DNA of 64,000 nt from Streptomyces sp. NBC_01451 (GTDB taxonomy: Bacteria > Actinomycetota > Actinomycetes > Streptomycetales > Streptomycetaceae), in assembly GCF_036227485.1 (NCBI RefSeq), contig NZ_CP109479.1, forward strand, positions 6,200,001-6,264,000, read 5' to 3'. Made by a program: the position numbers and the translations under genes. Under the pieces are notes generated by a model that saw nothing but the letters and a program-made list of their open reading frames with translations, made no database searches and was not told where the DNA came from. Below are positions 46,782 to 56,598 of this stretch, piece by piece; positions within the stretch are counted from its first letter, which is position 1, and each line of letters opens with the position of its first letter.

Positions 46782-47591
46782 CTACCAGATCGCCTCGACC
46801 CACTCCGGGTGGTCGATGAACGGGTTCCGGTTGCCCTGGTAGTTGGTGTAGATGAGGTCGTTGCGGCGCTCCTCGAAGGCGTTGGGCGGGTCCGCCTCGT
46901 TCCACGCCTTGAGGACGGCGAGCTTGCCCATGTACGGGTTGCTGCCGTTGCCGACCTTCTCGTTGGGCTCCAGGTCGGCCCAGCCGTCGTCGCCCTCGTA
47001 GCGAACCGTCATGTAGAGGATCATGCGGGCCACGTCGCCCCGGTCCGCGGCGCGCGGTGCGAAGGAGTCGGAGTCGACCGTGCTGCCGCCGCCGTTGGTG
47101 ACCGTGCTGCCGCCGTTGTCGAAGTCCAGGTTGCCGCGGGTGCTGTTGACCTGGACGTCGCAGGCGCGCAGGTGGTGCAGGTCTGTGCCGGGGCCGATCG
47201 CCTCGCCGAAGTCGCCGTGGGACTTGGCCCAGGTGTGCTCGCGGTTCCAGTCGCCGACGTCGCCGCCGTTGAGGGACTTGCTGCGCGAGACGCCGCTGTA
47301 CAGCAGGATGACGTTGCTGCTGTTGTTCGGGTCCTGGTCGGTGACCTTGAGTGCGTCCCAGACCGCGGAGTACGAGATCTTCGTCTGGCTGCTGATGATC
47401 GTGTGCAGCGAGGACTTGAGGGTCGTACCGGTCTTGCCGATCGCGTTCTTGTAGTACGTGGCGTCGTACGCGGTGGTGGTCGCGCCGGCCGGGGTGGCGG
47501 TCATCGTGGGGATGGCGAGGGCCGCCAGAACGGTCGACGTGGCGAGTGCCACGGTCTTCCAACGGCGGGTGCGTATCAGCGTCGCGGGCAT
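46782..47591 (-). CDS. Secreted endonuclease I (EndA/NucM family)
   Basis: 269 aa from ATG 47591 (MPATLIRTRRWKTVALATST); upstream in-frame codons are not needed. Seen: signal peptide ending near PAGATT, then the family active-site blocks DWNREHTWAKSHGDFG and GTDLHHLRACDVQVNSTRGN with the catalytic His residues, and YEGDDGWADLEPNEK. It degrades extracellular nucleic acid for nutrient recovery. It stands alone, ended by the hairpin at 46714-46760. Confidence 0.92.
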   Translation of the reverse strand: MPATLIRTRRWKTVALATSTVLAALAIPTMTATPAGATTTAYDATYYKNAIGKTGTTLKSSLHTIISSQTKISYSAVWDALKVTDQDPNNSSNVILLYSGVSRSKSLNGGDVGDWNREHTWAKSHGDFGEAIGPGTDLHHLRACDVQVNSTRGNLDFDNGGSTVTNGGGSTVDSDSFAPRAADRGDVARMILYMTVRYEGDDGWADLEPNEKVGNGSNPYMGKLAVLKAWNEADPPNAFEERRNDLIYTNYQGNRNPFIDHPEWVEAIW

Positions 47592-47782
47592 CGGGGGTGT
47601 CCGTTCTACGCGTGTCGAATGGGGGAGACATCCGGGAGCGTGACATGGACATGCGTTTCGGGCAATGAACTGCGCGTGTCTGTTGAGTGACTTGAACCGG
47701 CAACTCATCTGATTTCGGCTCGATTTGACGCGCGTAGAGCCAGGGAGAGCCAAGGAGAGCCCATGAGGTGGTCTGGAAACGG

Positions 47783-47820
47783 GTGTGGCCCCCGACCGGT
47801 GTTCCGGTCGGGGGCCACAC
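47783..47820 (-). terminator. Strong hairpin downstream of the GT39 gene
   Basis: Perfect 17-bp stem (GTGTGGCCCCCGACCGG / its complement) with a TGTT loop, 25 bp beyond the stop at 47845. Confidence 0.85.
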
Positions 47821-47844
47821 GGTGTCAACCGGTGCCGGGCGGGC

Positions 47845-50226
47845 TCAGCCGACGTCCGACGCGTCCAGCCGGTAGATCGTCGACGTGGACTGGGTGCCGC
47901 CGGACTGGGTGCCCGAACCGCTCTCCTCGGCCGTCGAGTCGGACGTGTCCGACGAGTCGGCGGAGTCCGACGCCGCGCTGCTGCTGTAGTCGCTCTCCTT
48001 CACCGCCGTGCCGTACTTCTGCACCCAGGTGGTGAGCTCCTGGTCGCCGCCTCCCATACCGCCGCCCATGCCGCCGCCGAGCTGGATGTAGTGCAGCTCG
48101 CCCTTCTTCACCAACTCCTTGAGCCTGGCCAAGGTCATCGCCTTGTCCTGGCCGGTGAAGCCGAACATCGAGATGACGGGCTTGCCGGTGCTGAGGATCA
48201 GCTGGCCTGCGCCCTGCGAGTTGGACACCGCGAGCAGCCACTTGGCGCCGTCCTGGTGCTTCTCCAGGTAGGTGATCAGCTCGTTGCTGACACCGCCGCC
48301 CATACCGCCACCGCCCATACCGCCACCACCACCGGGGCCGCCGCTCGTGCCGCCGTTGCCGCCGGGAGCCGTACCCGTCCCGCCGTTCTGGCCGGTGGTC
48401 CCGCCGCCGGGAGCCGTGCCGCCGCCCGGGAACTGTCCGTTCGTGCCACCCGGTGCGCCGCCGCCCTGTGGGAGCTCACCGTTGCCGCCACCCGGCTGCA
48501 TCTGGCCGTTACCGCCGCCGGGAAGCTCCCCGTTCGCCTGGCCGCCCGGCTGGGTGCCGCTCTGCTGGCCGCCGGGACCGCCGCCGTTGCCGCCGAAGCC
48601 GCCCCGGCCGCCTCCGCCGCCGGGACCGCCCATGCCGCCGCCGCTCGACGGGCCCGCGGTCGGGTTGGTGCCGCCCATGCCGCCGCCGGCGGAGGAGAAG
48701 GCGGGCGAGACGGCGTAGGCCGTCGGACCCGCGAGGGCCGCCACGATCGCCGCGACGACGGAGGCGCCGAGCAGCCGGACCCGCGTACCGGAGCTCGCGG
48801 TCCGCAGGACGAACAGGCCCGTGATCGCGAGGACCATGAGTACGGCGATCGTCGGCCACAGCCAGGTGTTCCAGCCGGTGGCACGGCGCAGTACCACGAT
48901 GGCCCAGACGCCGGTGACCGCGAGGCCGGCCGGCAGCACCCAGGACCAACGGGCGTCGCCGCCGCGGAAGGCGCGCCACAGCATGACGCCGCCGGCGCCG
49001 GTCAGCGCCGCGATGCCGGGGGCGAGCGCGGTCGTGTAGTACGGGTGCATGGTGCCCTCGGCCATGGCGAAGGTCACGTAGTGCAGTGCCAGCCAGCCGC
49101 CCCACAGGACGAGCGCGGCGCGCGTCATGTCGGTGCGCGGGGCCCGTCCGCACAGCACCAGGCCGGCGGCGAGCGCGAGGAACGCGAAGGGGATCAGCCA
49201 GGAGATCTGGCCGCCGAGGATGTCGTTGAACATCCGGCCGATGCCCGCGGTGCCGGCGAAGGTGCCGCCTCCGCCGCCGCCCCCGCCGCCGTTGCCCTCG
49301 CCGCCGAGGACGCGGCCCAGGCCGTTGTAACCCATGATCAGGTTCCAGGCGGAGCCGTCGGTCGAGCCGCCGATGTACGGGCGGTCGTCGGCCGGGACGG
49401 GAGAGACCGCCGTGGCCCACCAGAAGCTGGAGACGGCCAGGGCGACCGCGGCCAGGGCCAGGTTGACTGCCTTCTTCCGCCAGCCGAGCTTCGACGCGTA
49501 CACGTACACGGCGAAGACGGCGGGCAGCGCGATGTAGCCCTGGAGCATCTTCGTGTTGAAGGCGAGCCCGAAGAGGACCGCGGAGCCGATGAGCGGCAGC
49601 AGTTTGTCGGTGCGCACCGCGCGCAGGGCGAGGGCCGCCCCGCCGACCATCAGCAGGACGAGGACGGTGTCCGGGTTGTTGTCGCGGTTGATCGCGACGG
49701 TGATCGGGGTGAGCGCGAGGACGAGCGCGGCGATCGTGGCCGCCACGTGCCCGAAGACCCGCTTCACGGAGGAGTGCAGGATCCAGATCGTGCCGAGGCC
49801 GGCCGCGACCTCGGGCGCCATCATCTGCCAGGTCCCGAAGCCGAAGACGCGGCACGACAGGCCCATGATCATCATCGCGAACGGTGGCTTGTCGACGGTG
49901 ATGAAGTTGCCCGCGTCGAGCGAGCCGAAGAACCAGGCCTTCCAGCTCTGCGTACCGCTGTAGATCGCGGCGCTGTAGAAGCTGTTGAGGCTGGAGGAGG
50001 ACAGGTTCCAGGAGTACAGGACCCCGGCCAGCAGCATGATCGCGAGCAGCGCGGGCAGCGACCAGCGCGGCGCCTTCTCGGGTGTGCCTGACTCGGCGGG
50101 GGCCGGTGGAGCCTCGGGGGCCGCGGGATCGGCGGCGGCGGGGATCTCCTGGGCGTGGGGGTGCGGATCGGTGGCAGATGTCACCATCGAATCGTCCGGA
50201 CGGGGGGTGGGCGCGCGCTGTGACAT
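47845..50226 (-). CDS. Membrane glycosyltransferase family 39 (ArnT/mannosyltransferase-like)
   Basis: 793 aa. Uses a polyprenyl-phosphate sugar to glycosylate extracytoplasmic targets. Seen: first membrane segment LPALLAIMLLAGVLYSWNLS, then the GT39 loop NSFYSAAIYSGTQSWKAWFFGSLDAGNFITVDKPP across the lumenal side, at least ten hydrophobic helices, and PITVAINRDNNPDTVL. A Gly-rich insertion (GGGGGGGGGTF, about residue 310) and a long Gly/Pro/Gln-rich tract after the last helices (about 520-680) precede a globular tail LITYLEKHQDGAKWLLAVS...VISMFGFTGQDKAMTL typical of this Streptomyces group. Start could also be ATG 50187. The protein acceptor is unknown. Confidence 0.88.
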   Translation of the reverse strand: MSQRAPTPRPDDSMVTSATDPHPHAQEIPAAADPAAPEAPPAPAESGTPEKAPRWSLPALLAIMLLAGVLYSWNLSSSSLNSFYSAAIYSGTQSWKAWFFGSLDAGNFITVDKPPFAMMIMGLSCRVFGFGTWQMMAPEVAAGLGTIWILHSSVKRVFGHVAATIAALVLALTPITVAINRDNNPDTVLVLLMVGGAALALRAVRTDKLLPLIGSAVLFGLAFNTKMLQGYIALPAVFAVYVYASKLGWRKKAVNLALAAVALAVSSFWWATAVSPVPADDRPYIGGSTDGSAWNLIMGYNGLGRVLGGEGNGGGGGGGGGTFAGTAGIGRMFNDILGGQISWLIPFAFLALAAGLVLCGRAPRTDMTRAALVLWGGWLALHYVTFAMAEGTMHPYYTTALAPGIAALTGAGGVMLWRAFRGGDARWSWVLPAGLAVTGVWAIVVLRRATGWNTWLWPTIAVLMVLAITGLFVLRTASSGTRVRLLGASVVAAIVAALAGPTAYAVSPAFSSAGGGMGGTNPTAGPSSGGGMGGPGGGGGRGGFGGNGGGPGGQQSGTQPGGQANGELPGGGNGQMQPGGGNGELPQGGGAPGGTNGQFPGGGTAPGGGTTGQNGGTGTAPGGNGGTSGGPGGGGGMGGGGMGGGVSNELITYLEKHQDGAKWLLAVSNSQGAGQLILSTGKPVISMFGFTGQDKAMTLARLKELVKKGELHYIQLGGGMGGGMGGGDQELTTWVQKYGTAVKESDYSSSAASDSADSSDTSDSTAEESGSGTQSGGTQSTSTIYRLDASDVG

Positions 50227-50278
50227 GCCTGGGGGTGACCTGTGAATCAGGGCAACAGTGCGTTACGCGCGGTGCGGG

Positions 50279-50304
50279 CTTTCCCCAAGAGCTTTCCCCA
50301 AGAG
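50279..50304. repeat. Two 13-bp direct repeats
   Basis: CTTTCCCCAAGAG twice in tandem, followed by a third partial copy (GATTCCCCAGG), in the 217-bp gap between divergent genes. Possible regulatory or slippage repeat. Confidence 0.75.
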
Positions 50305-50443
50305 GATTCCCCAGGAAGATTCGCGAAGCAGATTCGCAGAAAAGTGCGACTGGGCGTACAACCATTCGCATGTGCGTGTGAGTCAGAAGAACACCAGCGT
50401 GCCGGGGGCGCGTTGATGTCCTTCACGGGGATGGGAAGCCTCC

Positions 50444-51304
50444 ATGACTCACCACATATCCAGATCCGCGCGCGCCCGCCTGCTCGGCGGCGCCGCCGTC
50501 TGCGCCGCGACCGTGCTCTCGCTCGTGGCCACCGCCACACCCGCCGACGCGGCGGCGGCAGCGGTCAGTTGTACGTCCGCCAAGCCGGCCCTCGCCACCA
50601 AGCTGAAGCGGGACATCACCACCGCCCTCTCCGGCCGCCGAGGCTCGATCAGCGTCGGTGTCTTCGACCGTTCCACCAGGACGACCTGCGTGTACCGGGC
50701 GCAGACCGCCTACGACTCCGCCAGCGTCGTCAAGGTGACCGTCCTGGCTGCCCTGCTCTGGGACGCCCAGAAGACCAACCGCGCCCTGACGGCCACCGAG
50801 AAGAGCCTCGCGAAGGCCATGATCACCAAGTCGGACAACGCCTCGACCACGAAGCTGTGGAACCAGCTGGGTCTGACGAAGATCAAGGCCTTCGTCGCGG
50901 CGGCAGGCATGACGCAGACCAAACCCGGTGCGAACGGCTACTGGGGCCTCACCCAGATCACCGCCCGCGACGAGCAGAAGCTGCTCGCGCTCACCACCAT
51001 CACCAACGCGATCCTGACCGACAACTCCCGTGCGTACATACAGCAGTTGATGGGCGAGGTCATCGCGTCCCAGCGCTGGGGCACGCCGAAGGGCGCACCC
51101 TCGGGCGTCTCCGTGCACGTCAAGAACGGCTGGCTGGAACGCGCGACGAACGGCTGGCGGGTGCACAGCGTCGGTACCTTCAAGGGCGGCGGCCACGACT
51201 ACATGATCACGGTGCTCACCCAGGGCAACAGCACCTGGAACTACGGCATCACGACCATCGAGGGCGTCGCCAAGGTCGTCCACCGGGATCTGGCCGCGAG
51301 CTGA
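50444..51304 (+). CDS. Secreted class A beta-lactamase-like serine hydrolase
   Basis: 286 aa. Seen: signal peptide (LLGGAAVCAATVLSLVATATPADA), S-x-x-K as SASVVKVT, SDN as KSDNASTT, and K-N-G in VHVKNGWL where beta-lactamases usually have K-T/S-G. It lacks an obvious omega-loop Glu signature of a true lactamase, so a D-Ala-D-Ala-interacting hydrolase or amidase is as likely as antibiotic resistance. The ribosome-binding site is weak (GGGATGGGAAG). Confidence 0.82.
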   Translation: MTHHISRSARARLLGGAAVCAATVLSLVATATPADAAAAAVSCTSAKPALATKLKRDITTALSGRRGSISVGVFDRSTRTTCVYRAQTAYDSASVVKVTVLAALLWDAQKTNRALTATEKSLAKAMITKSDNASTTKLWNQLGLTKIKAFVAAAGMTQTKPGANGYWGLTQITARDEQKLLALTTITNAILTDNSRAYIQQLMGEVIASQRWGTPKGAPSGVSVHVKNGWLERATNGWRVHSVGTFKGGGHDYMITVLTQGNSTWNYGITTIEGVAKVVHRDLAAS

Positions 51305-51362
51305 CCGCCGACTGACCGCTGACCGCTGACCGCCGACTGACCGCTGACCGCTGACCGCCGAC
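51301..51362. repeat. GACCGC-rich tandem repeat
   Basis: A 25-bp unit TGACCGCCGACTGACCGC plus TGACCGC occurs about two and a half times, starting in the stop codon of the hydrolase gene, followed by GACGGACGGCC repeats to about 51400. Probably slippage-prone; no gene. Confidence 0.8.
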
Positions 51363-51460
51363 CGACGGACGGCCGACGGACGGCCGATGGCCGGCCGGTC
51401 GCGAGCCGACTTCACCGCAGCGCCTCCCCGCCGTCACCGACCCGATCTACGGTGGCCGCC

Positions 51461-52507
51461 ATGCGCCTGCGAACCCTGCTCACCACCGTCACCGCCGGCC
51501 TGGCGGCGGCCAGCTGTCTGACCGCCGCCGGACCGGCCAACGCCGACCCGGCCGTCACCAGGGCCTGCTCACCCACGGTCTCCCTCGACCGTTTCTCCGA
51601 CGCCCTCGACAAGACGACGTACGACGGCACCTTCGTCGGGAACCTCTCCGCGCTCGCCGTGGACAGCGACGGCGGCCTCGCCGCCCTCTCCGACCGCTCG
51701 TCCCTGTTCACCCTGGACCCGCGGACCCTGAGCCCGACGAGCGTCGTGCCCCTCGCCGACGAGACCGGCGCCGCGCTCGACTCCGAGGGCCTGGTCGTCG
51801 ACCGGGACGGCACCCGACTCGTCTCCTCCGAGACGGAACCCTCCGTACGCCGTTACTCCCGCGACGGACGCATCCTCGACCGTCTCCCGGTGCCGGACGC
51901 GCTCAAGGTCACCCCGGCCGGCCGTGCCACCGCCAACCAGACCTTCGAGGGGCTCACCCTCCTCCCCGGCGGCCGTACGCTCCTCGCCTCCATGGAGTAC
52001 GCGATCTCCGGCGACTCCACCGGCATCGTCCGCTGGCAGACCTGGGAGCGCAGGGGCGGCCACTCCGGCAGCTCCGGCTCCTTCGCGCTCGGCGCCCAGT
52101 ACGCCTACCGCACCGACACCGGCCTGGGCGTCCCCGAGGTCGCGGCGATCCCCGACGGCCGCCTCCTCGTCCTGGAGCGCGGTTTCACCGCCGGCGTCGG
52201 CAACACCGTCCGCCTCTACCTGGCCGACCCGCGCCACGCCACGGACACGCGCGCGGTCGACAGCCTCACCGGCCAGGACGACGGCGTACGCCTCGTCAGG
52301 AAGACCCTTCTCGCCGACATCGTGAACTGCCCGTCACTGGGAGCGACCGCCAAGCAGCCCCAGCCCAACCCCCTCCTCGACAACATCGAGGGCATGGCCG
52401 TCACCGGCCGCACCCACGGCGGCCTGCGGGTTCTCCTCGTCAGCGACGACAACCAGAACGCCGTACAGACGACCCGCCTCTACTTCCTGCGGGTCCGGAC
52501 GCCGTAG
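51461..52507 (+). CDS. Secreted esterase-like/phytase-like beta-propeller protein
   Basis: 348 aa from ATG 51461 (MRLRTLLTTVTAGLAAASCL). Seen: signal peptide, then FSDALDKTTYDGTFVGNLSALAVDSDGG, DSEGLVVDRDGTRLVSSETEP, TANQTFEGLTLLPGGRTLLA and LLDNIEGMAVT, repeated 'ExLAxxxDG' elements of the esterase-like phytase family, which forms a six-bladed propeller with Ca sites. Likely a phosphatase or phosphodiesterase; substrate unknown. Confidence 0.85.
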   Translation: MRLRTLLTTVTAGLAAASCLTAAGPANADPAVTRACSPTVSLDRFSDALDKTTYDGTFVGNLSALAVDSDGGLAALSDRSSLFTLDPRTLSPTSVVPLADETGAALDSEGLVVDRDGTRLVSSETEPSVRRYSRDGRILDRLPVPDALKVTPAGRATANQTFEGLTLLPGGRTLLASMEYAISGDSTGIVRWQTWERRGGHSGSSGSFALGAQYAYRTDTGLGVPEVAAIPDGRLLVLERGFTAGVGNTVRLYLADPRHATDTRAVDSLTGQDDGVRLVRKTLLADIVNCPSLGATAKQPQPNPLLDNIEGMAVTGRTHGGLRVLLVSDDNQNAVQTTRLYFLRVRTP

Positions 52508-52609
52508 CCGGGCGTAGCCGGAATCGTTGCGGAGGGATGAAATCCCCTTCCCCGCGTGTTGGTGCCTACCGGCGGAGTGCGGAAACGCGGATCTACGGAA
52601 GGCGCCGGA

Positions 52610-55600
52610 GTGGCAGAGCAGCGGGGGCGTAAGCCGGGACACGAACCGGAACGGGAACCGGCGCCGGAAGCGGCATCTGTACCGGGGGAGGCGGTACCTG
52701 GGGACGAAGTACCGGGGAAAGAGGTTCCGGTACCGGGATGGGCGCGGCGGCTGGTCGGATACGCGTGGCGGTATCCGAAGGACGTCGTGCTCTCCCTGGG
52801 CGCGTCCCTCGGCGGTATGGCCCTCATGGCGCTGGTGCCGCTGATCACCAAGGTGATCATCGACGACGTCATCGGCGACAGGAGCCGTTCCATGGCCCCC
52901 TGGGCGGGGGCGCTCGTCGTCGCCGCCGTCCTCGTCTACGTCCTCACCTACATCCGCCGCTACTACGGCGGCCGGCTCGCCCTCGACGTCCAGTACGACC
53001 TGCGGACGGAGATGTTCGAGACGATCACCCGGCTCGACGGGCGCCGCCAGGACGAGCTGTCGACCGGCCAGATCGTGGGGCGGGCCACCAGCGACCTCCA
53101 GCTGATCCAGAGCCTCTTCTACATGCTCCCGATGACCCTCGGGAACGTGCTGCTCTTCGTGATCTCCCTCGCGATCATGACCTGGCTGTCGCTCCCGCTC
53201 ACCCTGGTCGCCCTCGCCGTCGCCCCCGCCCTGTGGATCGTCGCCAAGCGCAGCCGTACGAAGCTCCACCCGGCCACCTGGTACGCGCAGGCCCAGGCCG
53301 CCGCCGTCGCCGGTGTCGTGGACGGCGCCGTGACCGGCGTACGCGTGGTGAAGGGGTTCGGGCAGGAGGACCAGGAGACCGGGAAGCTCCGGGAGGTCGG
53401 GCGGCGGCTCTTCGCGGGGCGGCTGCGGACCATCCGGTTCAACTCCGTCTACACCCCGGCGCTCCAGGCCGTGCCCGTGCTCGGCCAGGTCGCCATGCTC
53501 GCGGTGGGCGGCTGGCTGGCCGTGGGCGGGCACATCACGCTCGGTACGTTCGTCGCCTTCTCCACCTATCTCGCCCAGCTCGTCGGGCCGGTGCGCATGC
53601 TCGCCATGGTGCTGACCGTCGGGCAGCAGGCGCGGGCCGGAACCGAGCGCGTCCTCGAACTCATCGACACCCGGCCGTCGTTGACCGACGGGGACAAGGA
53701 CCTGCCCGCCGACGCCCCCGCCACCGTCGAGTTCGACGACGTCTCGTTCGGGTACGACCCCGAGCACCCCGTCCTCGACGGGCTCAGCTTCGAGATCCGG
53801 CCCGGCGAGACCCTAGCCGTTGTCGGCTCCTCCGGCTCCGGCAAGTCGACCGTCTCGCTCCTGCTGCCGCGCTTCTACGACGTGACGCGCGGGGCCGTTC
53901 TGATCGGCGGGCACGATGTCCGCGAACTGACCCACGACTCCCTCCGGGCCGCGATCGGGCTCGTCCCCGAGGACTCGTTCCTCTTCTCCGACACCGTCCG
54001 CAACAACATCGCCTACGGCCGTCCGGACGCCACCGACGAACAGATCCTGACCGCGGCGCGCGCCGCCCAGGCGGACCGGTTCATCGCCGAGCTGCCGAAC
54101 GGCTACGACACCAGGGTCGGCGAGCACGGCCTCACCCTCTCCGGCGGTCAGCGCCAGCGCGTCGCACTCGCCCGCGCGATCCTCACCGACCCCCGTCTCC
54201 TCGTCCTCGACGACGCCACCTCCGCCGTGGACGCGCGTGTCGAGCACGAGATCCACGAGGCGCTCAAGCACGTCATGGCGGGCCGGACGACCCTCCTCAT
54301 CGCGCACCGCCGCTCGACCCTCGGCCTCGCCGACCGCATCGCCGTCCTCGACGACGGACGCCTCGCCGACCTCGGCACCCACGACGAACTCCAGGCCCGT
54401 TCCGCCCTGTACCGGCGACTGCTGACCGACCCGGACGAGCTGGGCGGCGTCTCGCCCGGCCGCGCCCTGCCCGCCTCCGTTCCGCCCGAGGACACCTCCG
54501 TTCGGGACGAGCTGGACGCCGAGTTCGACGCCGAGCGCGGGGTCACGCCGAGGCTGTGGGCCGGGGACCGCGAACGCAAGGACACGGCGTTCAGCGGCAT
54601 GCCGGCCACACCTGAACTCCTCGCCCAGGTCGAGGCGTTGCCCCCGGCCGCCGACACCCCGGGCATCGACGAGGCGCGCGCGGTCACGCCCGAGGAGTCG
54701 TACGGGCTGAAGCGGCTGCTGCGCGGCTTCGGGAAGCCGTTGCTGCTGAGCCTCGGGCTCGTCGCCGTGGACGCCGGGATGGGGCTGCTGCTGCCGATCC
54801 TGATCCGGCACGGCATCGACTCGGGCGTCTCCCAACTCGCCCTGGGCGCGGTGTGGGCGGCCTCCGCGCTCGCCCTGGTCTCCGTCGTCGTCCAGTGGGC
54901 GGCGCAGATCGGCGAGATGCGGATGACGGGCCGTACCGGCGAACGCGTGCTGTACGCACTCCGGTTGAAGATCTTCGCCCAGCTGCAACGCCTCGGACTC
55001 GACTACTACGAAAGGGAGTTGAGCGGGCGGATCATGACGCGGATGACGACCGACGTCGACGCCCTCTCCACGTTCCTGCAGACGGGGCTGGTCACCGCGT
55101 TCGTCTCCGTCGTCACCTTCTTCGGCATCATGGTCGCCCTGGTGGTCATCGACGTACAGCTCGCGCTCGTCGTGTTCGTCACCATCCCGGTGCTGGTCGT
55201 CGGCACGTTCTACTTCCGCCGGGCGAGCGTGAAGGCCTACGAACTCGCCCGGGAGCGGGTGTCCGTGGTCAACGCCGACCTCCAGGAGTCGGTGGCCGGG
55301 CTGCGGATCGTGCAGGCATTCCGGGGCGAGCGGACGGGCTCCGAGCGGTTCGCGGAGGGCAGCGACAGCTATCGCCGGGCGCGGGTCCGGGGCCAGTGGC
55401 TGATCTCCGTGTACTTCCCCTTCGTACAGCTGCTGGCCTCGGTCGCGGCGGCGGCGGTGCTGATCGTGGGGGCGGGGCGGATCGAGAACGGCACGCTGAC
55501 GACCGGCGCGCTGGTCGCCTACCTCCTCTACATCGACCTGTTCTTCGCACCCGTGCAGCAGCTCTCGCAGGTCTTCGACGGATACCAGCAGGCGACCGTC

Positions 55601-56455
55601 TCGCTCGGCCGCATCCAGGAACTCCTCCAGGAACGCACCTCGACCGAGGCCGCCGAGGAGCCGCTGGAGGTGCTCTCCCTGCGCGGCGACATCGCCTTCG
55701 AGGACGTGGACTTCGCGTACGGGTCCGGCGACGACGCCGAAGAGGCCCTGAGCGGTGTCCGGTTGACGATTCCGGCCGGGCAGACCGTCGCCTTCGTCGG
55801 GGAGACGGGCGCCGGCAAGTCGACGCTCGTGAAGCTGGTCGCCCGCTTCTACGACCCGACCGGCGGCCGGGTCACCGTCGACGGCACCGATCTGCGCGCC
55901 CTCGACATCACCTCGTACCGGCATCGCCTCGGGGTCGTGCCGCAGGAGGCCTATCTGTTCCAGGGCACCGTGCGGGACGCCATCGCGTACGGGCGGCCGG
56001 ACGCCACCGACGCCCAGGTGGAGGCGGCGGCCCGGGCGGTCGGGGCGCACGACATGATCGCCACGCTGGAGGGCGGCTACCTGCACGAGGTCGCCGAGCG
56101 CGGACGCAACCTCTCGGCGGGGCAGCGCCAGCTGATCGCGCTGGCCCGCGCCGAGCTGGTCGACCCGGACATCCTGCTCCTCGACGAGGCGACGGCGGCA
56201 CTGGACCTGGCCACCGAGGCCCAGGTCAACCAGGCCACGGACCGCCTCGCGGGCCGCCGTACGACGCTTGTCGTCGCCCACCGCCTCACCACGGCGGCCC
56301 GCGCCGACCGGGTCGTCCTCATGGACCACGGCCGGGTCGCGGAGGACGGCACCCACGAGGAACTGCTCCAACTCGACGGCCAGTACGCCGAGTTGTGGCG
56401 CACGTTCGTGGGCGCGCCGGAGCAGGAAGAGCCGGTCACCTCGTTCCGCGCCTGA
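52610..56455 (+). CDS. Fused ABC exporter (TMD-NBD-TMD-NBD in one chain)
   Basis: About 1281 aa from the GTG at 52610 (VAEQRGRKPG), chosen for GGAAGG 10 nt upstream; the frame is open to 52556. Two half-transporters in one protein. First NBD: Walker A GSSGSGKST, signature LSGGQRQ, Walker B LLVLDDATSAVD, with Asp instead of the catalytic Glu. Second NBD: GETGAGKST, LSAGQRQ, ILLLDEATAALD with Glu. The proline-rich N-terminus is a poor fit to a signal. Heterodimeric exporters with one degenerate site show the same asymmetry (family knowledge), so this is a covalent version. Export of lipid or peptide is possible; substrate unknown. Confidence 0.92.
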   Translation: MAEQRGRKPGHEPEREPAPEAASVPGEAVPGDEVPGKEVPVPGWARRLVGYAWRYPKDVVLSLGASLGGMALMALVPLITKVIIDDVIGDRSRSMAPWAGALVVAAVLVYVLTYIRRYYGGRLALDVQYDLRTEMFETITRLDGRRQDELSTGQIVGRATSDLQLIQSLFYMLPMTLGNVLLFVISLAIMTWLSLPLTLVALAVAPALWIVAKRSRTKLHPATWYAQAQAAAVAGVVDGAVTGVRVVKGFGQEDQETGKLREVGRRLFAGRLRTIRFNSVYTPALQAVPVLGQVAMLAVGGWLAVGGHITLGTFVAFSTYLAQLVGPVRMLAMVLTVGQQARAGTERVLELIDTRPSLTDGDKDLPADAPATVEFDDVSFGYDPEHPVLDGLSFEIRPGETLAVVGSSGSGKSTVSLLLPRFYDVTRGAVLIGGHDVRELTHDSLRAAIGLVPEDSFLFSDTVRNNIAYGRPDATDEQILTAARAAQADRFIAELPNGYDTRVGEHGLTLSGGQRQRVALARAILTDPRLLVLDDATSAVDARVEHEIHEALKHVMAGRTTLLIAHRRSTLGLADRIAVLDDGRLADLGTHDELQARSALYRRLLTDPDELGGVSPGRALPASVPPEDTSVRDELDAEFDAERGVTPRLWAGDRERKDTAFSGMPATPELLAQVEALPPAADTPGIDEARAVTPEESYGLKRLLRGFGKPLLLSLGLVAVDAGMGLLLPILIRHGIDSGVSQLALGAVWAASALALVSVVVQWAAQIGEMRMTGRTGERVLYALRLKIFAQLQRLGLDYYERELSGRIMTRMTTDVDALSTFLQTGLVTAFVSVVTFFGIMVALVVIDVQLALVVFVTIPVLVVGTFYFRRASVKAYELARERVSVVNADLQESVAGLRIVQAFRGERTGSERFAEGSDSYRRARVRGQWLISVYFPFVQLLASVAAAAVLIVGAGRIENGTLTTGALVAYLLYIDLFFAPVQQLSQVFDGYQQATVSLGRIQELLQERTSTEAAEEPLEVLSLRGDIAFEDVDFAYGSGDDAEEALSGVRLTIPAGQTVAFVGETGAGKSTLVKLVARFYDPTGGRVTVDGTDLRALDITSYRHRLGVVPQEAYLFQGTVRDAIAYGRPDATDAQVEAAARAVGAHDMIATLEGGYLHEVAERGRNLSAGQRQLIALARAELVDPDILLLDEATAALDLATEAQVNQATDRLAGRRTTLVVAHRLTTAARADRVVLMDHGRVAEDGTHEELLQLDGQYAELWRTFVGAPEQEEPVTSFRA

Positions 56456-56530
56456 ACGCCCCGTAGGGGCAGTCAGGGGCGCGGGGAACTGCGCGACCAG
56501 CCACAGCCGGCCGGTAGCCGAATTGCCACG
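56456..56530. repeat. Dispersed intergenic element, copy 2
   Basis: GGGGCGCGGGGAACTGCGCG followed by ACCAGCCAC. The core GCGCGACCAGCCAC (56491-56504) also occurs at 7540-7553. It lies in a 143-bp gap and codes for nothing. Confidence 0.5.
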
Positions 56531-56598
56531 CAACCGTTCGACAGGTGCCGTGCGTCCGTACATCAGTACGGTAATGCGCGGCAACGGGAGGGGAGACG

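Noticed and set aside
48290..48690. CRISPR-like periodicity in Gly/Pro-coding DNA of the GT39 gene
   Set aside because: The repeats are codon repeats of a Gly-rich linker, not equal direct repeats with unique spacers.
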